Positions 27,432 to 35,886 of a stretch of DNA of 64,000 nucleotides are shown in pieces. The translations under genes were made by a program, and so were the position numbers. Position 1 is the first letter of the stretch, and each line of letters opens with the position of its first letter. Under the pieces are notes generated by a model that worked only from the letters and a program-made list of their open reading frames with translations, did not search any database and was not told where the DNA came from. The DNA is from Butyrivibrio sp. GTDB lineage: Bacteria; Bacillota; Clostridia; Lachnospirales; Lachnospiraceae. Location: contig NZ_JAFRGN010000013.1 of NCBI RefSeq assembly GCF_017433805.1, forward strand, positions 310,001-374,000. The letters are read 5' to 3'.

Positions 27432-28208
27432 ATGAGAAAAGTTTTAGAACGTATTTATCTTGCCATTATCCTGATTTTTATGTACGCTCCTATCCTTACT
27501 CTTATTGTGCTGAGCTTTAACTCCAGCAAATCAAGAGCTAAATGGGGCGGCTTTACACTTAAGTGGTACATCAATCTTTTGTCAGATGAAGCTGTTGCCA
27601 GTGCCCTTTTTAACACACTATCAATAGCAGTACTTGCCACTATCTTTTCAACAATAATTGGAACCTTCACCTGTATCGCTATGATCGGCTTATCCAGTAA
27701 GCTTCGTTCCATCATCATGGGTATTACTAACATTCCTATGATCAACGCAGATATCGTAACTGGTATCTCACTTATGCTGCTGTTCAGGTTCCTTCATATC
27801 AGTACAGGCTTTACAACAATCCTTCTTGCCCATATTACATTCAACATCCCATTTGTAATGCTGAGTGTTATGCCAAGGGTCAAGAATATCAATTTCTACG
27901 TCTATGAAGCAGCCCTTGATCTTGGAGCATCAAGACCATACGCATTCTTCAAGACAATCCTTCCTGATATAGTCCCAGGTATCGTATCAGGTGCACTTAT
28001 GGCCTTTACCATGTCTCTTGATGACTTTATCATTACTTATTTCACCAAGGGTTCAGGCTTTGAGACTTTATCAACACTCATTTATAACGAAGTAAAAAGA
28101 GGCATTCAGCCTGAAATCTATGCCCTCTCTGCTCTGATATTCGTAGTAGTTCTGGTTCTTCTCATGATTGTTTACAGAGCACCTCAGGCAAAGACTAAGG
28201 AGAAATAA
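27432..28208 (+). CDS. potC: Spermidine/putrescine ABC transporter permease PotC
   Basis: This 258-aa membrane protein has six hydrophobic helices, the early motif LIVLSFNSSKSRAKWGGFTLKWY typical of PotC, and the EAA loop EAALDLGASRPYAFFKTILPDIVPGI. ATG 27432 is preceded by GGAGG at the end of potB. It is the partner of PotB in the polyamine importer. Its stop is one base before the potD start. Confidence 0.95.
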   Translation: MRKVLERIYLAIILIFMYAPILTLIVLSFNSSKSRAKWGGFTLKWYINLLSDEAVASALFNTLSIAVLATIFSTIIGTFTCIAMIGLSSKLRSIIMGITNIPMINADIVTGISLMLLFRFLHISTGFTTILLAHITFNIPFVMLSVMPRVKNINFYVYEAALDLGASRPYAFFKTILPDIVPGIVSGALMAFTMSLDDFIITYFTKGSGFETLSTLIYNEVKRGIQPEIYALSALIFVVVLVLLMIVYRAPQAKTKEK

Positions 28209-28209
28209 G

Positions 28210-29280
28210 ATGAAAAGACGTATTGTTTCCTGCCTTCTTACAGCTGCAATGGTAATTCCAATGCTGACAGGCTGTGGCGGCAGCGACTTATCCAAATACC
28301 CAAACGGTAAGCTATATGTTTATAACTGGGGCGAATATATCGATGAAGAAGTAATTGATGAATTCGAGGAAGAATATGGAATAGATGTTGTCTATGACAT
28401 GTTTGAGACCAACGAGATCATGTATGCCAAGCTGGCTCAGGATAATTCCGCTTACGATGTTGTATGCCCTTCCGATTACATGATCCAGAAGCTCATCGAG
28501 CATGATATGTTAAAAGAGCTTAATTTTGCCAACATACCTAATTCAGCTAACATTGGTGAGCAGTACTTTGAACAGTCCAAAGACTTCGATCCTGAGAACA
28601 AGTACTCAGTACCTTACTGCTGGGGAACTGTTGGAATCCTCTACAACCAGACACTGGTTGATGATGTAGTAGATAGCTGGGATATCCTTTGGAATCCCAA
28701 GTATAACGGCCAGATTCTCATGCAGGATTCAGTTAGAGATGCCATGATGGTAGCACTTCTAAAAAATGGTTACTCATTGAATTCTACTAACCCGGATGAA
28801 ATTGCAGTTGCAACAGCTGATCTCATCACCCAGAAGCCTCTTGTTCAGGCCTACGTAGTAGATCAGGTGCGTGATAAGATGATCGGCGGAGAAGCTGCAC
28901 TTGGAGTAATCTACTCCGGTGAAGCTATCTATACAGCCAGAGAAAATCCTGATCTTGTATACGTAGTACCTAAGGAAGGCACCAATGTATGGATTGATTC
29001 ATGGGTAATAACCAAAGAATCCAAGAATGTAGAAAATGCCGAGAAATGGATTGATTTCATGTGTAGAGGTGATATAGCACTCAAGAACTTCGAATACATC
29101 ACCTACTCCACTCCTAATGACGTGGCTAAAGAGAACATCGAGGATGAAGACATCAAGAACTCGAAAGTTGCCTTCCCAGACCTTGATAGCTTCCCTACTG
29201 AGTCTTACAAGTACTTAGGATACGAAGCAGACAGATTATATAACGATGCATGGATGGAAGTAAAATCCGCCGATTATTAA
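28210..29280 (+). CDS. potD: Spermidine/putrescine-binding lipoprotein PotD
   Basis: The 356-aa protein starts MKRRIVSCLLTAAMVIPMLTGC, a lipoprotein signal with LTGC lipobox, followed by GKLYVYNWGEYIDEEVIDEFE, the PotD/PotF beginning. Later segments (YDVVCPSDYMIQKLI, VPYCWGTVGILYNQ, GEAALGVIYSGEA, VWIDSWVI) match polyamine-binding proteins. It captures polyamine outside the membrane and delivers it to PotBC. AGGAG lies before ATG 28210. It is the last gene of potABCD and is followed by a bidirectional terminator. Confidence 0.95.
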   Translation: MKRRIVSCLLTAAMVIPMLTGCGGSDLSKYPNGKLYVYNWGEYIDEEVIDEFEEEYGIDVVYDMFETNEIMYAKLAQDNSAYDVVCPSDYMIQKLIEHDMLKELNFANIPNSANIGEQYFEQSKDFDPENKYSVPYCWGTVGILYNQTLVDDVVDSWDILWNPKYNGQILMQDSVRDAMMVALLKNGYSLNSTNPDEIAVATADLITQKPLVQAYVVDQVRDKMIGGEAALGVIYSGEAIYTARENPDLVYVVPKEGTNVWIDSWVITKESKNVENAEKWIDFMCRGDIALKNFEYITYSTPNDVAKENIEDEDIKNSKVAFPDLDSFPTESYKYLGYEADRLYNDAWMEVKSADY

Positions 29281-29283
29281 AGC

Positions 29284-29310
29284 AAAAGGAGCCGCATAGC
29301 GACTCCTTTT
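29284..29310. terminator. Bidirectional terminator between potD and the GH25 gene
   Basis: AAAAGGAG (29284-29291) and CTCCTTTT (29303-29310) pair, with CGC/GCG extending the stem. T-rich sequence follows on both strands. The right arm overlaps the GH25 stop codon. Confidence 0.85.
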
Positions 29311-30763
29311 ATTTGATTACGTTCATGTCTACATTCCCTGAAACGCCAGCAACGTGTCCTTTTGAGGTATACTGCCACATGTCGTAACGTGTAGCTGTGT
29401 AGGTAGGAATGTCAACGTATTGTGCAAGCCAGATTTTATAGTCAGTGAAGGATGCTGTATTAAGACGTCCTTCTTCGAACCACTTTTTGTTGGAGTAGAT
29501 GCCTGCGGTGTAGCCGGCGTTTCGGATGGTGGCAAGAAAGGCGTGACAGATAGCGGTTCTTTCATCGCAGGAAATCTGGTCACCACGGCCGTGGCTGGCT
29601 TCTACATCAAGATAAACAGGCATCTGAAGTGAGTAGCCACTTAGGAGTTCGAGTACCATAGAGGCTTCTTCGACAGCTTCTGCTTCGTTGACAGCCTGAG
29701 TGAAGAAATATACTCCTGTATTGATTCCTGCACTCTGAGCACCTGACATATTGCTGTAATAAAGAGGATCAATTACGAGAGCGCCTGAGCTGGAGCCTCT
29801 GTAGCCACATCTGATGATGGCAAAATTGATGCCATCGTTTTTAACCGCATTCCAGTCTATAGTGCCATTGTGTTTGGATACATCGATTCCCTTAACACCG
29901 CTGTGCGCAGCCACGTACTGAGGATCTGTAGCAATAGCTGGTGCCTGTATAGTTCCTGAGCTTGCGCCGGTGTATGCCTCTTTTGTCGGCTCATTTTTGG
30001 CCTTTTCGCTCTCAGCTGTTTCTGCCTCTATCTGAGCCAATATATCCTCAGCTTCTTCTGAAAGATCATCCTCCTGAAGCTCTGGCGTTGCAGCAGTAGA
30101 CGCATCTTCCTGCGGCTGAGAAGCGCTGATATCAGTAGTCTGATCCACTTCCTGTACCTTAGTATCTTCCTCTGCTACATTGATCTGGGATTCATCCTTG
30201 ATCTCATCCTTAATGTCGACTTTGGCGTATTCAATATGATCAGATACAGTAATTGTCTGAGATTTATCAGAATGATAGGTCTTATTATCTACTGTTATGT
30301 CAGATAAAAAAACTGTATAATCCCCAGGTTCAACATATGGAATATATATAATTCCATCCATATCCGTATCTGAATAATCTACTGTCTTGTTTTTACTCTT
30401 AACTGTAACCGTAAAATTAACACTGGAAATAAGCTTATCTGTGGCACTGTTAGAAAGCTTGATCTTGAGGTCGTCCTGAATAGATCTAAGTGAAATAGCT
30501 ACTGTAATATCTTCTGCCACCAGACTTTCGCTAGTTCCAGAAGAGCTGCTATCTATTCCGTTTTCTTCTCTTAGCTCCTCACCATCTATAAGTCCCAGGT
30601 TCAGAGCTTCCAGATTGGAAACAGATTCAAAGATCGAGCTCTGCTCTATATCCGCCTGCTCAAACTCCTCTTCCCCACTATTAACAATTAAAAACCCTAC
30701 TGGAATAATTACCAGCAGGGCAACAATTACAGTTATTAAAACTATCTGTGTTTTTTTAAACAT
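29309..30763 (-). CDS. Membrane-anchored GH25 lysozyme-like muramidase
   Basis: This 484-aa protein has an N-terminal membrane anchor (residues about 6-29), a probable beta-sandwich domain (about 85-195; SSVNFTVTVKSKNKTVDYSD, PYVEPGDYTVFL) and a low-complexity Glu/Asp/Thr/Ala linker (about 195-285). A C-terminal GH25 domain (about 290-484) contains GIDVSKHNGTIDWNAVK and PVYLDVEASHGRGD with the expected acidic residues, ending DMWQYTSKGHVAGVSGNVDMN. It should cleave glycan strands of peptidoglycan at the cell surface. It starts three bases after the aldolase-like gene, so the two are likely co-transcribed. Confidence 0.93.
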   Translation of the reverse strand: MFKKTQIVLITVIVALLVIIPVGFLIVNSGEEEFEQADIEQSSIFESVSNLEALNLGLIDGEELREENGIDSSSSGTSESLVAEDITVAISLRSIQDDLKIKLSNSATDKLISSVNFTVTVKSKNKTVDYSDTDMDGIIYIPYVEPGDYTVFLSDITVDNKTYHSDKSQTITVSDHIEYAKVDIKDEIKDESQINVAEEDTKVQEVDQTTDISASQPQEDASTAATPELQEDDLSEEAEDILAQIEAETAESEKAKNEPTKEAYTGASSGTIQAPAIATDPQYVAAHSGVKGIDVSKHNGTIDWNAVKNDGINFAIIRCGYRGSSSGALVIDPLYYSNMSGAQSAGINTGVYFFTQAVNEAEAVEEASMVLELLSGYSLQMPVYLDVEASHGRGDQISCDERTAICHAFLATIRNAGYTAGIYSNKKWFEEGRLNTASFTDYKIWLAQYVDIPTYTATRYDMWQYTSKGHVAGVSGNVDMNVIK

Positions 30764-30766
30764 TAA

Positions 30767-31873
30767 TCAATTACCTTTTATATCCGCAAGTTTGGAATAG
30801 GACTTCCTGTAATGCCTATTCATCTTGTAACTCTCCCAGAATGAAAGATAATGTCCTTCTCCATTACGCATAACAGAAATATATGCTATGCAGCCCTTAT
30901 CAAGAACGATTGCAACAGCCATTGCATCATCAAGAGTTGAACCTACACAGTAAGCGCCATCATTAAGAGCAAAGACTGCATTAACATTTTTCTTGATATT
31001 GTGGTAGCTCTGACCATCTCTGCCATGCTCGTTACTGGGCACCTTAACACTATAGCCAATAAGCTGAGCAAAATCATCAAGAAGTGGTCTCATATGGCTG
31101 GCTCTCCTGGATACTGTCACAACAGCTTCTGACTTGTTATGAACGATGTATTTAACATCAGGGCGCTTCTTATATATCTTTTCATGTATATGACGAACTC
31201 TTATTGGTGTATCAGGCTTGTCATAAACGATCTCGCCATTTTCAAGATGGCTGTTATAGCCTTCCTCTACTCCGTGCTTCATATCTGTCTTACATACATC
31301 AGACAAGAAATTATGGCAGGCAACTTCCATTCTCTTGGCCTCAAAAACAGCCTCTTCGGAATTTTCTCCCAGGCACACTGTTCCATGATTAGCCATGATA
31401 AAGCCATTAACATCAGGGAACTTCCTGACTGCCATTGCCACGTTCTGCGCAAGCTTATCTGTTCCAGGAAGCGCATAAGGCGCAACTGGAATAACCATAT
31501 CTGTATCATCAAAATAGGATAATATCTTCTTGATTCCAAGTGTTCCAGCGCATGAAGCATATACCTGATGTGTATGAACAATAAAGCCCACATCCGGACG
31601 TTCTTTATAGCAAGCTGCATGAACAGCCTTCTCGCTGGAAGGAAGAACATCTCCCTCGTAGGAAAGGTCGTTAATATTCACCTTGACTATCATGTCAGGT
31701 GTCAGATCCTCATATTTAATTCCGCTTGGTGTGATCAAAAAAGATTTGTCGTCTACCCTCTGACTTATATTCCCCCAGGTACGAACTAAAAGCCCCGCCT
31801 CATGAAGTTCTCTTGAAACAGCGATAATTCTCTCGCATGCCTCTCTAAGTTCCTCAATAGTTGTAATTGCCAT
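30767..31873 (-). CDS. Class II aldolase/adducin-family protein with two tandem domains, second degenerate
   Basis: This protein has 368 aa; single-domain family members are about 210-230. The N-terminal half has the class II aldolase set: TWGNISQR (33-39), the catalytic Glu in SSEKAVHA (81), IVHTHQVYA with two zinc-binding His (100, 102), and ANHGTVCLG with the third (163). The C-terminal half repeats the pattern (HEKIYKKRPDVKYIVHNKSEAVVTV, FALNDGAYCVGSTLDDAMAVA), but HTH has become HNK and NHG has become NDG, so it should not bind zinc the same way. The substrate is unknown; L-fuculose-phosphate-type aldolases are the nearest fit. It lies between proA and GH25. Confidence 0.85.
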   Translation of the reverse strand: MAITTIEELREACERIIAVSRELHEAGLLVRTWGNISQRVDDKSFLITPSGIKYEDLTPDMIVKVNINDLSYEGDVLPSSEKAVHAACYKERPDVGFIVHTHQVYASCAGTLGIKKILSYFDDTDMVIPVAPYALPGTDKLAQNVAMAVRKFPDVNGFIMANHGTVCLGENSEEAVFEAKRMEVACHNFLSDVCKTDMKHGVEEGYNSHLENGEIVYDKPDTPIRVRHIHEKIYKKRPDVKYIVHNKSEAVVTVSRRASHMRPLLDDFAQLIGYSVKVPSNEHGRDGQSYHNIKKNVNAVFALNDGAYCVGSTLDDAMAVAIVLDKGCIAYISVMRNGEGHYLSFWESYKMNRHYRKSYSKLADIKGN

Positions 31874-31975
31874 AACCCCAAAATCCCCGTTTATACAATA
31901 TTATTGGCATCAATAATGCCGCCATATCATATATTACTATTTTTGAGCGGATTTATCCATATAAATATGTCGTAA

Positions 31976-33220
31976 TTATCCTCGAATCTGACCATTTCCA
32001 ACTATTCTGTACTTGTAGGATGTAAGCTCTCTAAGTCCCATAGGGCCTCTTGCGTGAAGCTTTTGTGTGCTGATTCCAATCTCTGCTCCAAAGCCAAATT
32101 CAAAACCATCTGTAAATCTTGTTGAAGCATTTACATATACACATGCTGCGTCTACTTCATTGAGGAATTTCTCTGCAGCCTCTTTATTCTCTGTGATAAT
32201 GGATTCAGAATGACCTGTATTATATCTGTTGATATGCTCTATAGCTTCAGATATATCATTAACAGTCTTAACAGAAATGATGTAATCAAGATACTCTTTT
32301 CCAAAATCCTCTTCTGTTGCAGACTTGGAGTCAGTAAGGATTTCTTTAGCCTTTTCATCAGCCCTTACCTCTACCTTGTGCTCCTTCATGACAGCATCAA
32401 ATAAGGGCAGGAATCTGTCCTTGATATCCTTGTGTACAACAAGTGATTCTGCAGCATTACACACGCCAATACGCTGTGTCTTGGCATTGATGATGATTGG
32501 GATTGCTTTCTCTAAATCTGCATCTTTATCGACATAAATATGACAATTTCCAGTACCAGTTTCGATAACCGGAATTGTAGAATTCTCAACGACAGCTCTG
32601 ATAAGGCCAGCACTTCCGCGTGGAATCAGAACGTCAACATATTCCTTCATCTTCATAAATGAAGTAGTTACGCTCCTGTCTGTATCCTCTATGAGCTGGA
32701 TGACATCAGGGTTAATGCTTTCTTCTGTGAGCGCATCCCTGATAACCTTGGTTATAGCGATATTACTGTTTATAGCATCGCTTCCACCCTTTAAAATTAC
32801 AGCATTACCCGATTTGAAGGTAAGGCTGAATGCATCAGCTGTAACATTTGGCCTTGATTCGTAGATAATACCGATAACACCAAATGGAACTCTGACCTTG
32901 GATATCTCAAGACCATTTGGCCTTGTAAAATGCTCTATTTCTGTCCCGATAGGATCTTCTAGTTCTACAACTTCTCTAAGCCCCTCAGCCATAGCCTCGA
33001 TACGCTTATTATCAAGCTTAAGTCTGTCCAGCATGCCCTGATGCATGCCATTGGACACACCATTATCATAGTCCTTCTGATTGGCTTCCAGAATAAAATC
33101 AGCCCTTTGAACAAGTGCATCTGCAACATGAAGCAAGGCCTTATTCTTGACCTCAGTACTAAGTATCTGTGCCTCGTACTTAACCTTTTTTGCCCTCTGA
33201 CAAATCTCTAAAAGTTCCAT
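31976..33220 (-). CDS. proA: Gamma-glutamyl phosphate reductase
   Basis: This protein of about 414 aa has the ProA pattern: [37 protein letters not shown], the active-site Cys in [14 protein letters not shown], and a C-terminal [29 protein letters not shown]. It reduces gamma-glutamyl phosphate to the semialdehyde in proline synthesis. I prefer ATG 33220 because GGGAG lies seven bases before it, whereas it is too close to the in-frame ATG at 33226. A good promoter lies upstream (33277-33306). Its usual partner proB is about 30 kb away. Confidence 0.96.
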   Translation of the reverse strand: MELLEICQRAKKVKYEAQILSTEVKNKALLHVADALVQRADFILEANQKDYDNGVSNGMHQGMLDRLKLDNKRIEAMAEGLREVVELEDPIGTEIEHFTRPNGLEISKVRVPFGVIGIIYESRPNVTADAFSLTFKSGNAVILKGGSDAINSNIAITKVIRDALTEESINPDVIQLIEDTDRSVTTSFMKMKEYVDVLIPRGSAGLIRAVVENSTIPVIETGTGNCHIYVDKDADLEKAIPIIINAKTQRIGVCNAAESLVVHKDIKDRFLPLFDAVMKEHKVEVRADEKAKEILTDSKSATEEDFGKEYLDYIISVKTVNDISEAIEHINRYNTGHSESIITENKEAAEKFLNEVDAACVYVNASTRFTDGFEFGFGAEIGISTQKLHARGPMGLRELTSYKYRIVGNGQIRG

Positions 33221-33276
33221 ACACATTCTCCCACGCTTAAATCAAGTAAAATCCCGTAACAAACTATTTTCCTTAA

Positions 33277-33306
33277 ATTATAAGCGCACAAGTCCCCACT
33301 AATCAA
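33277..33306 (-). promoter_or_regulatory. Predicted sigma-A promoter for proA
   Basis: On the minus strand TTGATT (33301-33306) and TATAAT (33277-33282) are 18 bases apart, about 57 bases before the proA start. Confidence 0.65.
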
Positions 33307-33316
33307 TTGACCTTTT

Positions 33317-34216
33317 TTAAGATTTAGAATCAACTTCCTTGTCATCAAGCTTGGAAATGAACTCAATTATATCTTTTGACCACTTCTCATCATCAGCATC
33401 AAGCTCATGTTCCTCAAACTCGCCGCCCTTTCCTCTGGTTACAAGGAGCATATCGTTATCTATGTGTATCGTAGTCTTATACTTATCTGCTACCATGTTC
33501 TTGATATTCTGCAATTTCTCTGATTCCTGATTAGCAAATTTATTGCCAGTTCCAGTAATGATACCATCAACACTTACATAATACTTTTTAAACAATTTGG
33601 CTACATCATCAGTAGAATAATAATCCCTTGAATATACCCAGATGTCATAATCATGTGCTCTGAGATATCTGAAAAGAGCTGGAATACCGAGTCTTATTCG
33701 TTTCTTATTCTTGGACATGAAAAGACTTGGTATCTTCTCTATATTTTCATCATCTTTATCTCTGAATACGACCTCATCAAGGTCAAGAGTAACTCTTCTT
33801 ACATTGGTAGATTCCTCGATCACTCTCTTGATATCATCAGGAAGCATCATGTTTACTACCTGAACTGGAACCTTTTTGACACCAAGCTTAAGAGCTGCCG
33901 CCCATCTGTGATGACCATTTTGCAGAATATATCCTCTCGGGTGCGCCTTTAGAACAATAAGTGGTTCCATAAGTGGAGCTCCACCTTTATGCATATCATC
34001 CCTGAACTTCTTCTCATATTCCCCGATTATCCTATAGCTGGGGCCTACATTAGGGAAGCAGAATTCATCATCAGGATTAGGATGAATATTTGTGCACTTA
34101 ACTTTCTGAACAAGGAACTTATCATACCAGTTGCAATCGACAGGTACATACAGATCCTTCTGCTCCTGAAGCTGGTCATTTAAATACTTCTGGAAATCAG
34201 TATTAGTCATCACCAT
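33317..34216 (-). CDS. ParB/sulfiredoxin-like domain fused to a HAD-like domain
   Basis: This 299-aa protein appears to have two domains. Residues about 35-135 resemble a ParB N-terminal/sulfiredoxin-like nucleotide-binding fold, with MEPLIVLKAHPRGYILQNGHHRWAAALKLGVKKVPVQVV holding the GHHR box (101-104). Residues about 140-275 look like a HAD phosphohydrolase: motif I TLDLDEVVF (DxD at 145-147), a motif-II-like Ser in WVYSRDYYS (196) and a final acidic motif HIDNDM (253-255). I do not recognise a named family with this layout and cannot give a substrate. ATG 34216 has GGAGG eight bases upstream. It follows the YesN-like regulator gene by 30 bases and may share its transcript. Confidence 0.7.
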   Translation of the reverse strand: MVMTNTDFQKYLNDQLQEQKDLYVPVDCNWYDKFLVQKVKCTNIHPNPDDEFCFPNVGPSYRIIGEYEKKFRDDMHKGGAPLMEPLIVLKAHPRGYILQNGHHRWAAALKLGVKKVPVQVVNMMLPDDIKRVIEESTNVRRVTLDLDEVVFRDKDDENIEKIPSLFMSKNKKRIRLGIPALFRYLRAHDYDIWVYSRDYYSTDDVAKLFKKYYVSVDGIITGTGNKFANQESEKLQNIKNMVADKYKTTIHIDNDMLLVTRGKGGEFEEHELDADDEKWSKDIIEFISKLDDKEVDSKS

Positions 34217-34246
34217 ATCTCTTACCTCCGTGCAAGAGTCAAAAGA

Positions 34247-35824
34247 TTAGTTTTGCTCTTTACTCATACTCCTCGGTGATATGCCATAAAACTTCTTGAA
34301 TACATTTGAAAAATAACTCACATCATTAAAGCCAACTTTCTCAGCTATTGCTGAGAGCTTTTCATCAGTTGTAGTAAGAAGACGCTTAGCCTCCTGCATA
34401 CGATACTGTGTGATGTACTCAGTAAGGGTCATATCCATTTCGCTCTTAAACATCTTGCGAAGATATGTCTGGTTCACGCAAAGGCTCTCTGAGATATCAG
34501 AAATAGACAGGTTGCTGTCAGAATAGTTCTGGATGATATATTCCTTGGCAGCACTGGCAACATCGTGAGTCTTGGAGGTTTTCTTAACCTTCTCGAACTC
34601 AATTCTCTTTTTGTATAAAAAGATAACCCTGTCCTTCATCTCCTGTGCAGAAGTCGCATCAGCCATGAATTTCTCCGGCATGAAGCCATCTCCGTAGATC
34701 TTATCAATAGAAAAACCGTTACTGATAATATTCGTCATCAAAATACTGATGGCGCTGGTCAGAAGATTCATATCAGATATAGATACCTTGCCTGCTTCAG
34801 CCTTATCCATGTGAAGCTTTTCCCACAGACTGTTAAGGACTTTTTCTGCATCATCTTCCTGAAGTGTCTCAATATCTTTATTGAGCCTTATAATTGCATC
34901 AAGCGACGGTGAAGAAACGCTCTCACTGATATTTCGAAGATCCCAAAGCTGTCCGTAGCCCTTTTCGCCTAGCATTACCAGAGCTTTTTCGTATGCTTTT
35001 TTCACATCATTCATTGTATCCGCCTGAGAAAGAGCTATGGCGCTTCCAATTCCCAGCTGATTCTTAACAATCTGAATGATATCTGTGAACTCATATCCCT
35101 TATAAAGATTAATATCGGCAGAAGATTCAAAATGCATTAGTACCACGATATTGTTCTCAAAGTCGTGGAATATTTTGAACTTACCGGCGATTTCCAGCTT
35201 ATCTGCAAGCATCTTGGCTATGAGACTCTCCCAGTTCATAAGCTGCTCTCTTGAATCAGCCTCTTTATCAGCCAGAGCACTGGCATCAAATCTAAATAGC
35301 GCCAGAAGATATCCGCCGTCATCATTTTCCCGTCCAAAGAGCTTCTGCTCAAGGCTGCGGACTGCCTCGTCATCGCTTATTCCAGCATAGATAAGGGCTC
35401 TAAGTTCCTCATAATATTCCTCTTTTTTGCTGTCTGTACTCTCAAGGGCCTTATCAATATTATCCTGGAGCTTAAGTAGGCTAAGGATGAGTTCCTCTTT
35501 TTCAAAGGGCTTGACGATATAATCGCAGACACCAAGCTTAACAGCTTTTCTGGCATACTCAAACTCGTTATTACCAGTTATGAGTATCACGGAAATATCA
35601 GGGTAATCCCTTGTAATCTTCTCTGCCAGTTCCAGGCCATTAAGATATGGCATTGTAATGTCAGTTAAAACAACGTCAGGATAGTATTCATCCAGCTTCT
35701 CCAGTGCCTCTTTTCCATCATGAGCTTCACAGCATATTTCAAATCCATATGAATTCCAATCGATACAGCCCCTTAGGTATTCAAGGAAAATAGGCATATC
35801 GTCTACGATCATTATTCGTATCAC
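34247..35824 (-). CDS. YesN-type response regulator (REC + AraC-type DNA-binding domain)
   Basis: This 525-aa protein has an N-terminal receiver domain: DD at 8-9, phospho-acceptor Asp55 in VVLTDITMP, and Lys in DYIVKPFEKEE. A central region of about 270 residues links to a C-terminal AraC-type helix-turn-helix pair (CVNQTYLRKMFKSEMDMTLTEYITQYRMQEAKRLL, ending VGFNDVSYFSNVFKKFYGISP). The start is GTG 35824 with CAAAGGAGAACC upstream. It sits 62 bases after a YesM-type kinase, its probable partner. Such pairs usually control a neighbouring sugar ABC transporter, here the genes at 38.5-41.8 kb. Confidence 0.94.
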   Translation of the reverse strand: MIRIMIVDDMPIFLEYLRGCIDWNSYGFEICCEAHDGKEALEKLDEYYPDVVLTDITMPYLNGLELAEKITRDYPDISVILITGNNEFEYARKAVKLGVCDYIVKPFEKEELILSLLKLQDNIDKALESTDSKKEEYYEELRALIYAGISDDEAVRSLEQKLFGRENDDGGYLLALFRFDASALADKEADSREQLMNWESLIAKMLADKLEIAGKFKIFHDFENNIVVLMHFESSADINLYKGYEFTDIIQIVKNQLGIGSAIALSQADTMNDVKKAYEKALVMLGEKGYGQLWDLRNISESVSSPSLDAIIRLNKDIETLQEDDAEKVLNSLWEKLHMDKAEAGKVSISDMNLLTSAISILMTNIISNGFSIDKIYGDGFMPEKFMADATSAQEMKDRVIFLYKKRIEFEKVKKTSKTHDVASAAKEYIIQNYSDSNLSISDISESLCVNQTYLRKMFKSEMDMTLTEYITQYRMQEAKRLLTTTDEKLSAIAEKVGFNDVSYFSNVFKKFYGISPRSMSKEQN

Positions 35825-35886
35825 TTTAGGTTCTCCTTTGGCGCAATTTTGAGATTCAAAAATGCGTCATAATACTTTATACGATG

